A DNA stretch of 27,126 nucleotides from Xanthomonas translucens pv. translucens DSM 18974 (GCF_000331775.1 NZ_CAPJ01000319.1:1-27126), one strand, 5' to 3'. Positions 14,974 through 25,329 are shown, numbered from the stretch's first letter. Notes: a model not told the origin generated them from the letters alone. Made by a program: numbers and translations.

Positions 14974-15009
14974 GCAACGGTCGCCTTCCGCGCGGAAGGC
15001 GACCGTTGC
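14974..15009. repeat. Perfect 36-bp palindrome between the receptor and hydroxylase genes
   Basis: The left half GCAACGGTCGCCTTCCGC (14974-14991) is exactly the reverse complement of the right half (14992-15009). As RNA it forms a very stable hairpin 22 bp after the receptor stop and 12 bp before the piuC-like ATG. There is no T-tract, so attenuation, RNA processing or 3'-end protection is more likely than full termination. The hairpin ends directly upstream of the GGAG ribosome-binding site. Confidence 0.9.
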
Positions 15010-15031
15010 ACGTCGGTGGAGGAAGCCGCGG

Positions 15032-17356
15032 TCAGAACTTGATGTTGGCGCTCAGCATCGCCGAACGCGGCGCGCCGGGCGTGTAGCGGAAGCCGCTCTT
15101 GTTGATGGCCGCGACGTAGTCCTTGTCGAACACGTTGTACACGTTCAGGCGCAGATCGAAGTGGTCGTTGATCGGGTAGATCAGCACCGCGTCCCATACC
15201 GCATAAGACTTCACCAGGGCCGGCGTGCCCACCGCGCTGTCGCTGCCGCGCTTCATCGCGCCGGAGTAGCGGGCGCCGCCGCCGACGCTCAGGCCGAACG
15301 GCAGGGTGTAGGTGGTCCACGCGGTGAATGCGCTGTCGGGGGTGTAGGCCAGGTCCATGCTGCCGTCCTGCGACACCTTGGCGCCTTGCTGCACCTGTGC
15401 GTCGAGCTTGGTGTAGCCGGTGGAGATCGACCAGTTGTCGCTGAGCTTGCCGACCGCCGACAGCTCCACGCCCTGCACCTGCTTCTCGCCGGTCTGGTAG
15501 TAGAGCCCGTCGCTGCCCTGCGCGATCTCGTTGCTGACGTCGGTGCGGAACAGCGCCATGGTCACGAACAGGTTGTCGTCCAGGAAGTTCCACTTCGTGC
15601 CGACTTCGGCGGTCCTGGCCTTCTGCGGGTCGAAGCTGGGGTTGTTGGCGTTGTTGGCCGATGCGCTCAGCTCCAGCGCGCTGCCGCCGGGAGGCTGCTG
15701 CGAGATCGCATAGTTGGCGTACAGGCTGACGTTGTCGGCCGCCTTGTAGACCGCGCCGAGCTTCCAGCTGAACAGCGTATCGGAGATGTCCGCGTCCACG
15801 CCGACCGCGGTGGTGCAGGGCACGGCGGTGGAGGTGGCGGTGGTGCAGGTCAGGCTGTTGAAGTCGGTCTTGTAGCGGTCGGCGCGCACGCCGGCGGTGA
15901 CCAGGACGCTGTCGCCGAACTTCAGCGTGTCGAAGGCGTAGGCCGAGAACGTGGTGGTGCTGCCCTTGCTGTGCGCGCCGTTGCGCGCGGTGAACAGCGG
16001 CGTGGTGGTCCAGTCCGGGGCGTAGACGTTGGCCGGGTTGGCGGCCAGCCAGGCGGGGCGGTTGACGATGTTGTGGCCCCTGCTCTGCAGCTCCTCGCGC
16101 GCGGCTTCCACGCCGGTGCTGAGGGTGTGCTGCACCGCGCCGGTGGCGAAGTCCACGCGCAGGTTCAGCTGGTCGGTGACGATCGTGTACTGCTGGTCCT
16201 TGAAGGTGGGCAGGCTGCGTGCCACCGTCCAGGTCGCGGTGTCGGCAGGGTTGGGCGTGCGCAGGTTGGCGGTGTTGGGCATGAACGCGAACAGCAGGTA
16301 GTCCTGTTGGTTGCGGCCCCAGCGCGCGGTGTTGGTCAGCTTGACCGTGTCGGAGACGTCGTGCTCGAAGCGGAACGTCGCCATCTTCGCGGTCACGTCG
16401 TCGTGGTCGTCGCGGGTGCCGTAGAAGTTCTCGCTGTCCACGCGTGGGGCGTTGCTCAGCCACGGACGCGCCGGATCGGGCGAGGTGTAGCCGGGCAGGC
16501 CGATGCTGGCCACGCCGCCGTCGGGTATGTTGTCCTGCTTCACGTACAGCAGGTCGAGGTAGTAGCGGGTGTCGCTGCCGAGGCCGAACACCAGCGACGA
16601 GGCCAGGCCCCAGCGCGTGTTGTTGACGTGGTCGCGGCCGAGCGCATCGCTGTCCTGGCCCATGACATTCACCCGCAGCGCGCTGCTGGCGCCCAGCGAC
16701 TGGTTCCAGTCCGCGCTCGCGCGGCGCTGGTCGCCGCTGCCGGCGGACACGGTGCCGCTGACCGCATCGCTCAGGTTCGCCTGCTTGGTCACCAGGTTGA
16801 TCGCGCCGGTCGGCGCGCTGCGGCCGTTGTCGGTGCCGGCCGGGCCCTTTTCGACCTCGATCTGCTCGATGTTGAACACATCGCGCGCGATCGAGCCCAG
16901 GTCGCGCACGCCGTCGACGAAGATGCTGCTGGAGCTGTCGAAGCCGCGCATGTAGATCGCATCGCCGGTGGCGGTGCTGCCGTTCTCGCCGACGTAGAAG
17001 GTGCCCACGCCGGGGCTGTTGCGCAGCGCCTCGGTGAGCGTGGTGGCGCCCTGTTCGTTGAACAGGTCCTTGCTGATCACGTTGATCGTCTGCGGGGTGT
17101 CGATCAGCGGCTGGGTGAACTTGGGCGAGTCCGGCGCTTCCACCAGGTAACGCTTGGCGCGCTGCGCTTCCACGTCGACCTTGCCGAGGGTGGTGGGCGG
17201 GTCGATGGGCGCGGCATCGGCATCGGCATCGGCATCAGCAGCGAGCGCGCGAGGCGAGAGCAGGCTCAGGCCGCCCAGCAGCACGGCGGCGGTGAGGGTC
17301 TGCGCGGACACCGGGCGGGAAGCGGCGTGCTTGCGGCTCTTGATCGGGAAGGTCAT
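15032..17356 (-). CDS. fiu: TonB-dependent catecholate siderophore receptor (Fiu-like)
   Basis: A 774-residue outer-membrane receptor. An extended signal peptide (about 1-40, [20 protein letters not shown] then ALA) precedes a DADADADA stretch. The plug domain (about 60-195) has [41 protein letters not shown] and [20 protein letters not shown]. The 22-strand barrel ends with [20 protein letters not shown] and a C-terminal Phe (SANIKF). The plug and the ending match Fiu/CirA-type receptors for monomeric catechols, and the adjacent PiuC-type hydroxylase strengthens this. Uptake is powered by TonB-ExbBD, not encoded here. ATG 17356 starts the signal peptide. A Fur-box-like palindrome lies about 150 bp upstream. 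The exact ligand is not readable, so the gene symbol is by family resemblance. Confidence 0.88.
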   Translation of the reverse strand: MTFPIKSRKHAASRPVSAQTLTAAVLLGGLSLLSPRALAADADADADAAPIDPPTTLGKVDVEAQRAKRYLVEAPDSPKFTQPLIDTPQTINVISKDLFNEQGATTLTEALRNSPGVGTFYVGENGSTATGDAIYMRGFDSSSSIFVDGVRDLGSIARDVFNIEQIEVEKGPAGTDNGRSAPTGAINLVTKQANLSDAVSGTVSAGSGDQRRASADWNQSLGASSALRVNVMGQDSDALGRDHVNNTRWGLASSLVFGLGSDTRYYLDLLYVKQDNIPDGGVASIGLPGYTSPDPARPWLSNAPRVDSENFYGTRDDHDDVTAKMATFRFEHDVSDTVKLTNTARWGRNQQDYLLFAFMPNTANLRTPNPADTATWTVARSLPTFKDQQYTIVTDQLNLRVDFATGAVQHTLSTGVEAAREELQSRGHNIVNRPAWLAANPANVYAPDWTTTPLFTARNGAHSKGSTTTFSAYAFDTLKFGDSVLVTAGVRADRYKTDFNSLTCTTATSTAVPCTTAVGVDADISDTLFSWKLGAVYKAADNVSLYANYAISQQPPGGSALELSASANNANNPSFDPQKARTAEVGTKWNFLDDNLFVTMALFRTDVSNEIAQGSDGLYYQTGEKQVQGVELSAVGKLSDNWSISTGYTKLDAQVQQGAKVSQDGSMDLAYTPDSAFTAWTTYTLPFGLSVGGGARYSGAMKRGSDSAVGTPALVKSYAVWDAVLIYPINDHFDLRLNVYNVFDKDYVAAINKSGFRYTPGAPRSAMLSANIKF
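17213..17236 (-). repeat. Hexanucleotide repeat coding for Asp-Ala runs in the receptor
   Basis: Four exact tandem GGCATC units (GATGCC on the coding strand) encode alternating Asp-Ala just after the signal peptide of the TonB receptor. Changes in copy number would alter the linker by two residues without breaking the frame. Confidence 0.8.
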
Positions 17357-17500
17357 GGACGGTTCGGCTATGCAGGAAGAACGGGCGGTCCGCAGCGTAC
17401 GCAGCCGTGCCCGGAGGGCAGGCCGTACGCAAGGTCGGAGGGGGGGCCAGAGGGCTGGCTGACGCTGGCCGCATGGCGCGGACATCCGCTCTATTTCCGC
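17357..17500. other. Leader region of the receptor gene
   Basis: About 145 bp between the receptor ATG and the Fur-box-like site. It is GC-rich, with a few short inverted repeats (for example CGTACGCAGCC and GGCCGTACGC around 17396-17422). No open frame with family features is seen. Confidence 0.4.
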
Positions 17501-17519
17501 GCAAATACGAATTGTTTGC
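17501..17519. promoter_or_regulatory. Fur-box-like palindrome upstream of the TonB receptor
   Basis: GCAAATACGAATTGTTTGC is a 19-bp interrupted palindrome (GCAAAyA at one end, TrTTTGC at the other). Its outer bases resemble the 19-bp Fur consensus with GCAAAT/ATTTGC ends. It lies in the only AT-rich pocket upstream of the receptor. On the - strand TTGCAA overlaps it and may be a -35 hexamer; the -10 is not clear. Confidence 0.5.
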
Positions 17520-17587
17520 AATATCTTTCGTATATGGCGCCGCATCGCGGGCCATGCCGGCGCTTCCGATAGCGGCTGCACCAACCT

Positions 17588-17622
17588 CTTTTCTTTCTCT
17601 AACTTTCTGAAAAGAAAGGGGA
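17588..17622 (-). terminator. Imperfect purine/pyrimidine hairpin after the Rieske gene
   Basis: On the - strand a CTTTCTTTTC run is followed after about 11 nt by GAAAGAAAAG, allowing a slipped A/T-rich stem about 26 bp past the Rieske stop. It is the only hairpin-like structure between the suf cluster and the receptor promoter and may end the suf transcript, but the pairing is imperfect and no clean T-tract follows. Confidence 0.35.
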
Positions 17623-17647
17623 TTGCGCGGTGCAGCGGGCCGCCCGA

Positions 17648-17980
17648 TCAGTCGCGGTCGTCGCGGGTCCAGAGTCCGCCGTGTTCGGACTTCACCGGGA
17701 ATTTTGGCACCGGGCCATAGGCCGGTGCGCACAACGGGCGGCCGTCGCGCACGTCGAAGCGGGCGCCGTGCAGCACGCATTCGATGCTGCCTGCGACGGC
17801 ATCGAAGCTGCCGGGGGACAGCTCGTAGTCCTCGTGGCTGCAGCGGTCTTCCAGGGCGTAGAAGACGCCGTCGAGGTTGAACACCACGATCGGGGTGGCG
17901 GTGACCTCGTCCCACACCGTGGCGGTCTCGCCCGGCAGCAGCGCGCCGTCGGCGCAGACGAAGGTCCAGGTCTCGCTCAT
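17648..17980 (-). CDS. Small Rieske [2Fe-2S] protein at the end of the suf cluster
   Basis: A 110-residue soluble Rieske-type ferredoxin. The cluster ligands are visible as C47-S-H49 (EDRCSHEDYEL) and C68-V-L-H71 (SIECVLHGARFDVRDGRP), the standard CxH...CxxH arrangement of NirD/ferredoxin-like subunits. No signal peptide or membrane anchor is seen, so it should be cytoplasmic. The ATG (17980) overlaps the GNAT stop by 4 bp. Position at the tail of a suf operon suggests an electron donor for, or an acceptor of, Fe-S cluster assembly; that role is inferred from context. A nitrite-reductase or dioxygenase subunit is less likely because no partner gene is present. Confidence 0.88.
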   Translation of the reverse strand: MSETWTFVCADGALLPGETATVWDEVTATPIVVFNLDGVFYALEDRCSHEDYELSPGSFDAVAGSIECVLHGARFDVRDGRPLCAPAYGPVPKFPVKSEHGGLWTRDDRD

Positions 17981-18513
17981 GCCGCGCTCCCCAGCGGCTT
18001 CTCCAGCAGCTCGAAGCGCAGGTCGTCGCGCCTGGGCGCGCCGAAGCGCGCGTCGCCGTAGGGAAAGGGTTTCTTGATCCCGGTGCGGCGGTAACCGCGG
18101 CGCTCGTAGAACGCGATCAACTCCTCGCGCAGGTCGATCACCGTCATCTGCATCACTGGCAGCTGCCATTCCTGCCAGGCGATACGCTCGGCCTCGGCCA
18201 GCACGGTCGTGCCCAGGCCACCGCCCTGCGCCTGCGGCTGCACCGAGAACATGCCGAAATAGCCGGCGCCGCCGTCGTCGGCGACGTGCGCGCAGGCGAT
18301 CAGCTCGCCGTCGCGCTCGGCCAGCAGCACCAGGCTGCGCGGGCGCAGGATATCGGCGCGCAGCACCTCGCGATCGATGCGGTTGCCGTCGAGCAGATCG
18401 GCCTCGGTGGTCCAGCCGACGCGGCTGCTGTCGCCGCGATAGGCCGAGGTGACCAGGGCGGCGATGGCGTCGATGTCGGCGACGGTGGCGGGGCGGAAGG
18501 TGAGGGGGTGCAT
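17977..18513 (-). CDS. GNAT family N-acetyltransferase
   Basis: A 178-residue acetyltransferase. It starts LTFRPATVADIDAIAALVTSAYRGD. The acetyl-CoA-binding motif A is present as YFGMFSVQPQAQGGGLGTTVLAEAERIA (the Q-x-x-G-x-G/A type loop QGGGLG at about 97-102), and motif B ends with LIAFYERRGYRRTG. The substrate is unknown. It follows sufS after a 156-bp gap filled by a heptamer repeat element and overlaps the Rieske gene by 4 bp, so it may have its own promoter or be a distal suf-operon gene. ATG 18513 is the only start consistent with the family N terminus. Confidence 0.85.
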   Translation of the reverse strand: MHPLTFRPATVADIDAIAALVTSAYRGDSSRVGWTTEADLLDGNRIDREVLRADILRPRSLVLLAERDGELIACAHVADDGGAGYFGMFSVQPQAQGGGLGTTVLAEAERIAWQEWQLPVMQMTVIDLREELIAFYERRGYRRTGIKKPFPYGDARFGAPRRDDLRFELLEKPLGSAA

Positions 18514-18532
18514 GGGGGGATTTTATGTGATT

Positions 18533-18661
18533 GACTCGGGGCCCGGGACTCGTGACTCGGGACTCGATTCAAGAGTCCTTGCGACAGGGGCGCGCGTACC
18601 CAGCGCCGACCGCTCTCCGGTTACGAAGTGCTGCTTTTCCGAGTCCCGAGTCTCGAGTCCC
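18533..18661. repeat. Second inverted GGGACTC heptamer element between sufS and the GNAT gene
   Basis: The left arm holds GACTCGG (18533-18539), GGGACTC (18545-18551), GTGACTC (18552-18558) and GGGACTC (18559-18565). The right arm holds GAGTCCC (18641-18647), GAGTCTC (18648-18654) and GAGTCCC (18655-18661), preceded by GCTTTTCC, the same junction as GCTTTTGCC in the hda/murU element. The arms are inverted and enclose about 75 bp. It is a decayed relative of 2271-2443 and begins 9 bp after the sufS stop. Confidence 0.85.
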
Positions 18662-18669
18662 GAAACAAC

Positions 18670-19923
18670 TCAACCCAACAGCTTCCGCACCTTCAGCAAC
18701 GCCGCCACGAAGCGCTCGATCTCGGCATGCGTGTTGTAGAACGCCAGCGAGGCGCGGCAGGTGGCGGCGACGCCGTAGAACTGCAGCAGCGGGTGCGCGC
18801 AGTGCTGGCCGGAGCGGACCGCGACGCCTTCCAGGTCCAGCAGTGTGGCCAGGTCGTGGGCGTGCGCGCCTTCGACCAGGAATGACACCACCGCGGCCTT
18901 GCCCGGCGCGGTGCCGAAGATGCGCAGGCCGTCGATCTTGTGCAGTTCCTCGGTGAAATGCGCCAATAGTTCGGTCTCGCGCGCTTCCACGTGCTGCAGG
19001 CCCAGCGCGCTGAGGTAATCCACCGCCGCGCCCAAGCCGATGAAGCCGGCGATGTTCGGGGTGCCGGCCTCGAACTTGTGCGGCGGGTCGTTGAACACGG
19101 TGCCGTCGAAGCTGACTTCCTTGATCATCTCGCCGCCGCCGATGAACGGCGGCATCGCCTGCAGGTGCTCGCGCCGCGCCCACAGCGCGCCGGTGCCGGT
19201 CGGGCCGCACATCTTGTGCCCGGTGATGGCGTAGAAGTCGCAGCCGATCGCGGTCACGTCCAGGGCGCGGTGCGGCGCCGCCTGCGATCCGTCGATGACG
19301 CTGACGATGCCGCGCTTGCGCGCCTCGCGGCAGATCTCGCGCACCGGATTGACCGTGCCCAACACGTTGGAGACGTGGGTCAGCGCCAGCAATTTCACGT
19401 CCGCGGTCATCGCCTTGCGCAGCGCGTCCAGGTCCAGCGCGCCGTCGGCGCTGATCTCGGCGACCTTGATGGTGGCGCCGGTGCGCTGCGCGACCAGTTG
19501 CCACGGCACGATGTTGGCGTGGTGCTCCATCCGCGATATCAGGATGCTGTCGCCGGCCTTGAGCCGCGGCAGCGCCCACGAGTAGGCCACCAGGTTGATC
19601 GCGAAGGTGGTGCCGCTGCACAGCACCAGCTCGTCGGCGCGCACGTTGAGGAAGCGCGCCAGCTTGGTGCGCGCGCCCTCGTAGGCGTCGGTGGCCTCGG
19701 TGCCAAGCGCATGCACCGCGCGGCTGACGTTGGCGTTGTAGCGGCGGTAGAACTCGTCCAGCGCCGCGATCACCTGCAGCGGCTTCTGCCCGGTGTTGGC
19801 GTTGTCGAAATAGATCAGCGGCTTGCCGTGCACCTGCCGCATCAGCAGCGGGAAATCGCTGCGGACCTTGTCCCAGTCCGGGGCCTGCTGCGGCGCCGTG
19901 GCGTGCGCGGCCACGCTGCTCAT
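18670..19923 (-). CDS. sufS: Cysteine desulfurase SufS
   Basis: A 417-residue class-V aminotransferase fold enzyme. The N-terminal block is YFDNANTGQKPLQVIAALDE. The PLP-binding Lys237 lies in ITGHKMCGPTGTGALW. The persulfide-forming Cys375 lies in VAVRSGQHCAHPLLQFYG, and the short SufS-type active-site loop distinguishes it from IscS. It removes sulfur from cysteine and hands it to SufB through SufE/SufU; neither partner is in the window. ATG 19923 overlaps the sufD stop by 4 bp. The open frame continues far upstream only as the shadow of sufD. The N-terminal DNANTG replaces the more usual DSAASA. Confidence 0.93.
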   Translation of the reverse strand: MSSVAAHATAPQQAPDWDKVRSDFPLLMRQVHGKPLIYFDNANTGQKPLQVIAALDEFYRRYNANVSRAVHALGTEATDAYEGARTKLARFLNVRADELVLCSGTTFAINLVAYSWALPRLKAGDSILISRMEHHANIVPWQLVAQRTGATIKVAEISADGALDLDALRKAMTADVKLLALTHVSNVLGTVNPVREICREARKRGIVSVIDGSQAAPHRALDVTAIGCDFYAITGHKMCGPTGTGALWARREHLQAMPPFIGGGEMIKEVSFDGTVFNDPPHKFEAGTPNIAGFIGLGAAVDYLSALGLQHVEARETELLAHFTEELHKIDGLRIFGTAPGKAAVVSFLVEGAHAHDLATLLDLEGVAVRSGQHCAHPLLQFYGVAATCRASLAFYNTHAEIERFVAALLKVRKLLG

Positions 19924-21178
19924 GCCACGCCCGCGGCGGCCAGCGCCTGATCCAGGCGTGCGACCAGGAACTCGCCCAGCGCCGGATCCAGCACGCGCAG
20001 CGGTTCGCGGCAGAACGCGGTGGTCAGCAGCTGCTGCGCGCGCGCGCGCGGCAACCCGCGCGAGCGCAGGTAGAACAGCGCGTTGGCGTCGAGCTGGCCA
20101 ACGGTGGCGCCGTGCGCGGCCTTGACCTCGTCGGCGTCGATCACCAGCACCGGCTGGGTGTCGATCTCGGCGTCGGCGGACAGCAACAGGTTCTTGTTCG
20201 ACAGGTTGGCATCGCTGCCGTCGGCGCCCTGGCGGATATGGATGCCGCCATGGAACACCACCCGGCTGCGCGCCGCGGCCACGCCGCGCCACAGCAGTTC
20301 GCAGGCGGTGTCGCGGGCGATGTGCTCGATGCCCAGGCGGGTGTCGATCTGGCGGCGGCCATTGCCGAGCAGCACGCCGTTGGCGACCAGCCGCGCGTTG
20401 TCGCCTTCCAGGCGCACATTGAGCTCGTGCCGCGACAGCGCGCCGCCCAGCTCCAGGTCGATGCGCCGGTACTGCGCGTCGCGCGCCAGCACCGCATCGG
20501 TGCGCAGCAGCGCGGTGACGCCGGACGCATCCGCCTGCACCCGCGCGTGGGTCAGCTGCGCGCCGGCGGCCAGGTGCACGTGCGCCAGGGTATTGCTCAG
20601 GTGTGCGGCCTCGCCCAGGTGCAGGTGATGCTCGACCAGCGACAGCGCCGCGTCCTGTCGCAGTTCGATCAGGTGGCGATGGTGCCAGGCATGGTCGCCG
20701 GCGCCGGTGGTGGACACGAACACCAGGTGCAGCGGCACCGCGACCTGCACGCCGGCATCCACGCGCAGCACGCTGCCTTCGTCGGCCAGCGCGGCATTGA
20801 GCTGGGCGAACACTTCGTCGCTGCGCTCGAAGCGGCGGCCGAGGAAGCGCATCGCGTCGTCGCCGCTGCGCAGGATGCTGGACAGGCGCTGCAGCTCGAC
20901 GCCGGCCGGCAGGCCGGCCAGGTCCGACAGCGCATCGCTGCCGCGGCCGTTGACGAACACCAGCCGCGGCGCGGGAATGCCGTCGACGATGGCCGTATCC
21001 ACGGTCGGCACCGCGCTCGGTGCCGGGCTGAAGCTGCGCCGCTCCAGCGCACGCAGCGAGGTGTACTTCCACGCCTCGCTGCGCGGGCCGGGCAGGCCGT
21101 CGCGCAGCGCCTGTTCCAGCGGCGCGCGGCGTGCGCCGTCGCCATGGAAGGCGGCTGCCAGGGAGTCGAGCAGGGCGC

Positions 21179-21182
<4 letters not shown>
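19920..21182 (-). CDS. sufD: Fe-S cluster assembly protein SufD
   Basis: A 420-residue SufD. The N-terminal helical part includes LPGPRSEAWKYTSLRAL, typical of SufD. The rest is the right-handed beta-helix of the SufB/SufD family (LVEHHLHLGEAAHLSNTLAH, NARLVANGVLLGNGRRQIDT), then HGATVGQLDANALFYLRSRGLPRARAQQLL near the C terminus, with the conserved His used at the SufB-SufD interface. It forms the SufBC2D scaffold complex. The ATG at 21182 overlaps sufC by 4 bp and the stop overlaps sufS by 4 bp. An upstream GTG would only add non-family residues. Confidence 0.92.
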
Positions 21183-21946
<764 letters not shown>

Positions 21947-21977
21947 TGGAAATGGGTCCGTCAGAATTCTGTTGTAG

Positions 21978-22106
21978 CCCCTCTCCCGCCGGGAGAGGGG
22001 TTGGGGTGAGGGTCCGGCGCGCAGCGTCTCGTGGAGTTCGCGGGCGCGAGGCGGCGCCCGTACCCTCATCCGGCGCTTCGCGCCACCTTCTCCAGGAGGG
22101 AGAAGG
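21978..22106. repeat. Structured composite repeat in the sufB-sufC gap
   Basis: Three nested hairpins. CCCCTCTCCCG (21978-21988) pairs with CGGGAGAGGGG (21990-22000). GGCGC-TTC-GCGCC lies at 22072-22084. CCTTCTCC (22086-22093) pairs with GGGAGAAGG (22098-22106). The flanks GGGGTGAGGGT and ACCCTCATCC can also pair with each other. I recognise this GGGAGAGGGGTTGGGGTGAGGG / ACCCTCATCCGGCGCTTCGCG type as a dispersed intergenic repeat of xanthomonads and related proteobacteria. It fills most of the 169-bp gap in an otherwise overlapping operon. Confidence 0.85.
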
Positions 22107-22115
22107 ATGTATGGG

Positions 22116-23558
<1,443 letters not shown>

Positions 23559-23573
23559 GGGGCTGCCTACAGG

Positions 23574-24032
23574 TCAGGTGGTCGCGAACCGCACGGCGAT
23601 CGGACGCCGTCTGGTTTCGCCGGAAGAGGGAAGCGGGTGCAGCATCTGCGCCAGGGTCACGCCGCGCAGCGCGTCGGCGACCACGTCGTTGATCAACCGC
23701 CAGTTGGAGCGCACGCCGCATTTCTGCGCGATGCCGCACTGGCTGTGGTCCTGGCTGCATTCGGTGATCGCCAGCGGGCCTTCCATCGCCTCGACGATCT
23801 GGATCAGGGTGATGGCATCGGCCGGCTGCGCCAGCCGGTAGCCGCCATGCACGCCGCGCAGGCCTTCGACCAGCCCGGCCTGGGCCAGCGGCTTGAGCAG
23901 CTTGCTGACGGTAGGCGGCTCCAGCCCGGACTGTTCGGCCAGTTCGGTCGCGCTCAACACCTCGCCGGGACGTGCGGCGAGCACGGTAAGCACGACGGTG
24001 GCGTAATCGGTCAGTTTGGTGACGCGGAGCAT
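23574..24032 (-). CDS. Rrf2-family SUF system regulator (xanthomonad type)
   Basis: A 152-residue Rrf2/IscR-type winged-helix regulator. LRVTKLTDYATVVLTVLA opens the DNA-binding domain, followed by LSATELAEQSGLEPPTVSKLLKPLAQAGLVEGLRGVHGGYRLA. Three Cys ligands, C92, C99 and C105 (ECSQDHSQCGIAQKCG), should hold a [2Fe-2S] cluster. It leads the suf operon and is expected to repress or activate it according to Fe-S status, with autoregulation at its own promoter. ATG 24032 gives the conserved family start; the open frame continues upstream but only as the shadow of the divergent SET gene. The family is known as the Suf regulator of Xanthomonas-type operons. Confidence 0.92.
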   Translation of the reverse strand: MLRVTKLTDYATVVLTVLAARPGEVLSATELAEQSGLEPPTVSKLLKPLAQAGLVEGLRGVHGGYRLAQPADAITLIQIVEAMEGPLAITECSQDHSQCGIAQKCGVRSNWRLINDVVADALRGVTLAQMLHPLPSSGETRRRPIAVRFATT

Positions 24033-24064
24033 GGGGCAACGGCCAGAATTCAATGCGGACCGAA

Positions 24065-24094
24065 ATTGTACGCTTTCGCGGCGCTGGCGTCCAA
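24065..24094 (-). promoter_or_regulatory. Candidate promoter of the suf operon
   Basis: On the - strand TTGGAC (complement of 24089-24094) and TACAAT (complement of 24065-24070) are separated by 18 bp, giving a leader of about 25-30 nt before ATG 24032. I could not recognise an IscR-type operator with confidence. Confidence 0.55.
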
Positions 24095-24224
24095 GCCGCA
24101 CGTTCATGTTTTTGCCTATCGCAGCGATCGGCGCCGCCGGCGCGGCCGTCAACGGTGAGCCGCGGGGCTTGGGATCGCCGCCGATGTGCGCCAGAATCAG
24201 CGCTTTCCCGTTCCGGACCGCCGC

Positions 24225-24692
24225 ATGCCCCGCAAGATCGTCGCCCGCAAGTCCCGCATCCATGGCAATGGCGTGTTCGCCGCGCTGCCGCTCAAGAAGG
24301 GCGAGCGGGTCATCGAGTACAAGGGCCGGCGCCGCACCCATGCCGAAGTGGATCGCGACGAGGCTGGCGATGTCGAGACCGGACACACCTTCCTGTTCAC
24401 GCTCAGCGACGACTACGTGATCGACGCCAACTACGAAGGCAACGACGCACGCTGGATCAACCACAGCTGCGCGCCGAACTGCGAGGCGGTGATCATCGAG
24501 GCCGAAGGCGACGACCGGCGCCAGGACAAGGTGGTGATCGAGACCTTGCGCGCGATCAAGCCGGGTGAGGAACTGACCTACAACTACGGCATCACCCTGG
24601 GCGAACGGCACACGCCGCGGCTGAAGAAGATCTGGGAATGCCGCTGCGGGTCCAAGAACTGCACCGGGACCATGCTGCAGCCCAAGCGCTGA
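24225..24692 (+). CDS. SET-domain protein-lysine methyltransferase
   Basis: A 155-residue, almost pure SET domain. The N terminus KSRIHGNGVFAALPLKKGERVIEY is SET motif I. INHSCAPNCEA (about 78-88) is the SAM-binding/pseudoknot motif, and KPGEELTYNYG (112-122) is the catalytic Tyr motif. A post-SET zinc-type Cys cluster follows (C139-x-C141-x4-C146, ECRCGSKNCTG). It should transfer methyl groups to a protein lysine, but the substrate is unknown. ATG 24225 is preferred to the in-frame GTG at 24186 because it begins right at the family start. It is divergent from the suf regulator across about 190 bp. Confidence 0.88.
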   Translation: MPRKIVARKSRIHGNGVFAALPLKKGERVIEYKGRRRTHAEVDRDEAGDVETGHTFLFTLSDDYVIDANYEGNDARWINHSCAPNCEAVIIEAEGDDRRQDKVVIETLRAIKPGEELTYNYGITLGERHTPRLKKIWECRCGSKNCTGTMLQPKR

Positions 24693-24783
24693 CGCCTGCC
24701 TGTGCACGTCGCATAGACGCCCGGCTCACGACGCTGCAACCACGGCGTTTCTAAGCTGAGGCTCCACCTTGCAGGAGCCTCTC

Positions 24784-25329
24784 ATGAGTACAGCATCTTC
24801 CCTGTCCGGCAAGCGCGTCGCGGTCCTGGCCACCGACGGTTTCGAACAGTCCGAATTGCAGGAGCCCAAGCGCCTGCTGGAATCGTGGGGCGCGCAGGTC
24901 GATGTGATCGCGCCCGGCGACGCGTCCAGCATCCACGGCTGGAGCAAGCAGGACTGGGGCGACAGCGTGCCGGTCGACAAGCGCCTGGCCCAGGCCGCTG
25001 CCGGCGACTACGACGCGCTGCTGCTGCCGGGCGGGGTGATCAATCCGGACAAGCTGCGCACCGAAGCCGCCGCGATCCGCTTCATTCAGTCGTTCGCCAG
25101 CGCCGGCAAGCCGGTCGCGGCGATCTGCCACGGCCCCTGGCTGCTGGCCGAAAGCGGCCTGGTGCGCGACAAGCAGGTGACCTCGTGGCCATCGGTGAAG
25201 ACCGACCTGAGCAACGCCGGCGCGCGCTGGCAGGATGCGGAAGTGGTGGTGGACGGCAATCTGATCACCAGCCGCAAGCCGGACGATATTCCCGCGTTCG
25301 CCGCGGCGGTGGCCAAGGCGCTGTGCTGA
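24784..25329 (+). CDS. PfpI/DJ-1 family protein (type 1 glutamine amidotransferase fold)
   Basis: A 181-residue protein. RVAVLATDGFEQSEL contains the conserved Glu21. ALLLPGGVINPDKLR is the family strand, and the nucleophile elbow AICHGPWLLAE holds Cys115-His116. The C-terminal VTSWPSVKTDLSNAGARWQDAEVVVDGNLITSRKPDDIPAF matches YhbO/PfpI/DJ-1-like proteins. Family members are reported as deglycases, glyoxalases or stress proteases; which applies here is not readable. ATG 24784 follows AGGAG (24773-24777) with a 6-nt spacer. The gene is alone and ends in a strong terminator, so it is probably monocistronic. Confidence 0.9.
   Translation: MSTASSLSGKRVAVLATDGFEQSELQEPKRLLESWGAQVDVIAPGDASSIHGWSKQDWGDSVPVDKRLAQAAAGDYDALLLPGGVINPDKLRTEAAAIRFIQSFASAGKPVAAICHGPWLLAESGLVRDKQVTSWPSVKTDLSNAGARWQDAEVVVDGNLITSRKPDDIPAFAAAVAKALC

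Noticed and set aside
14708..17572. A 954-codon open frame on the + strand opposite the TonB receptor
   Set aside because: Low-complexity Ala/Arg/Val/Gly composition and no domain; an antisense shadow of the receptor gene.
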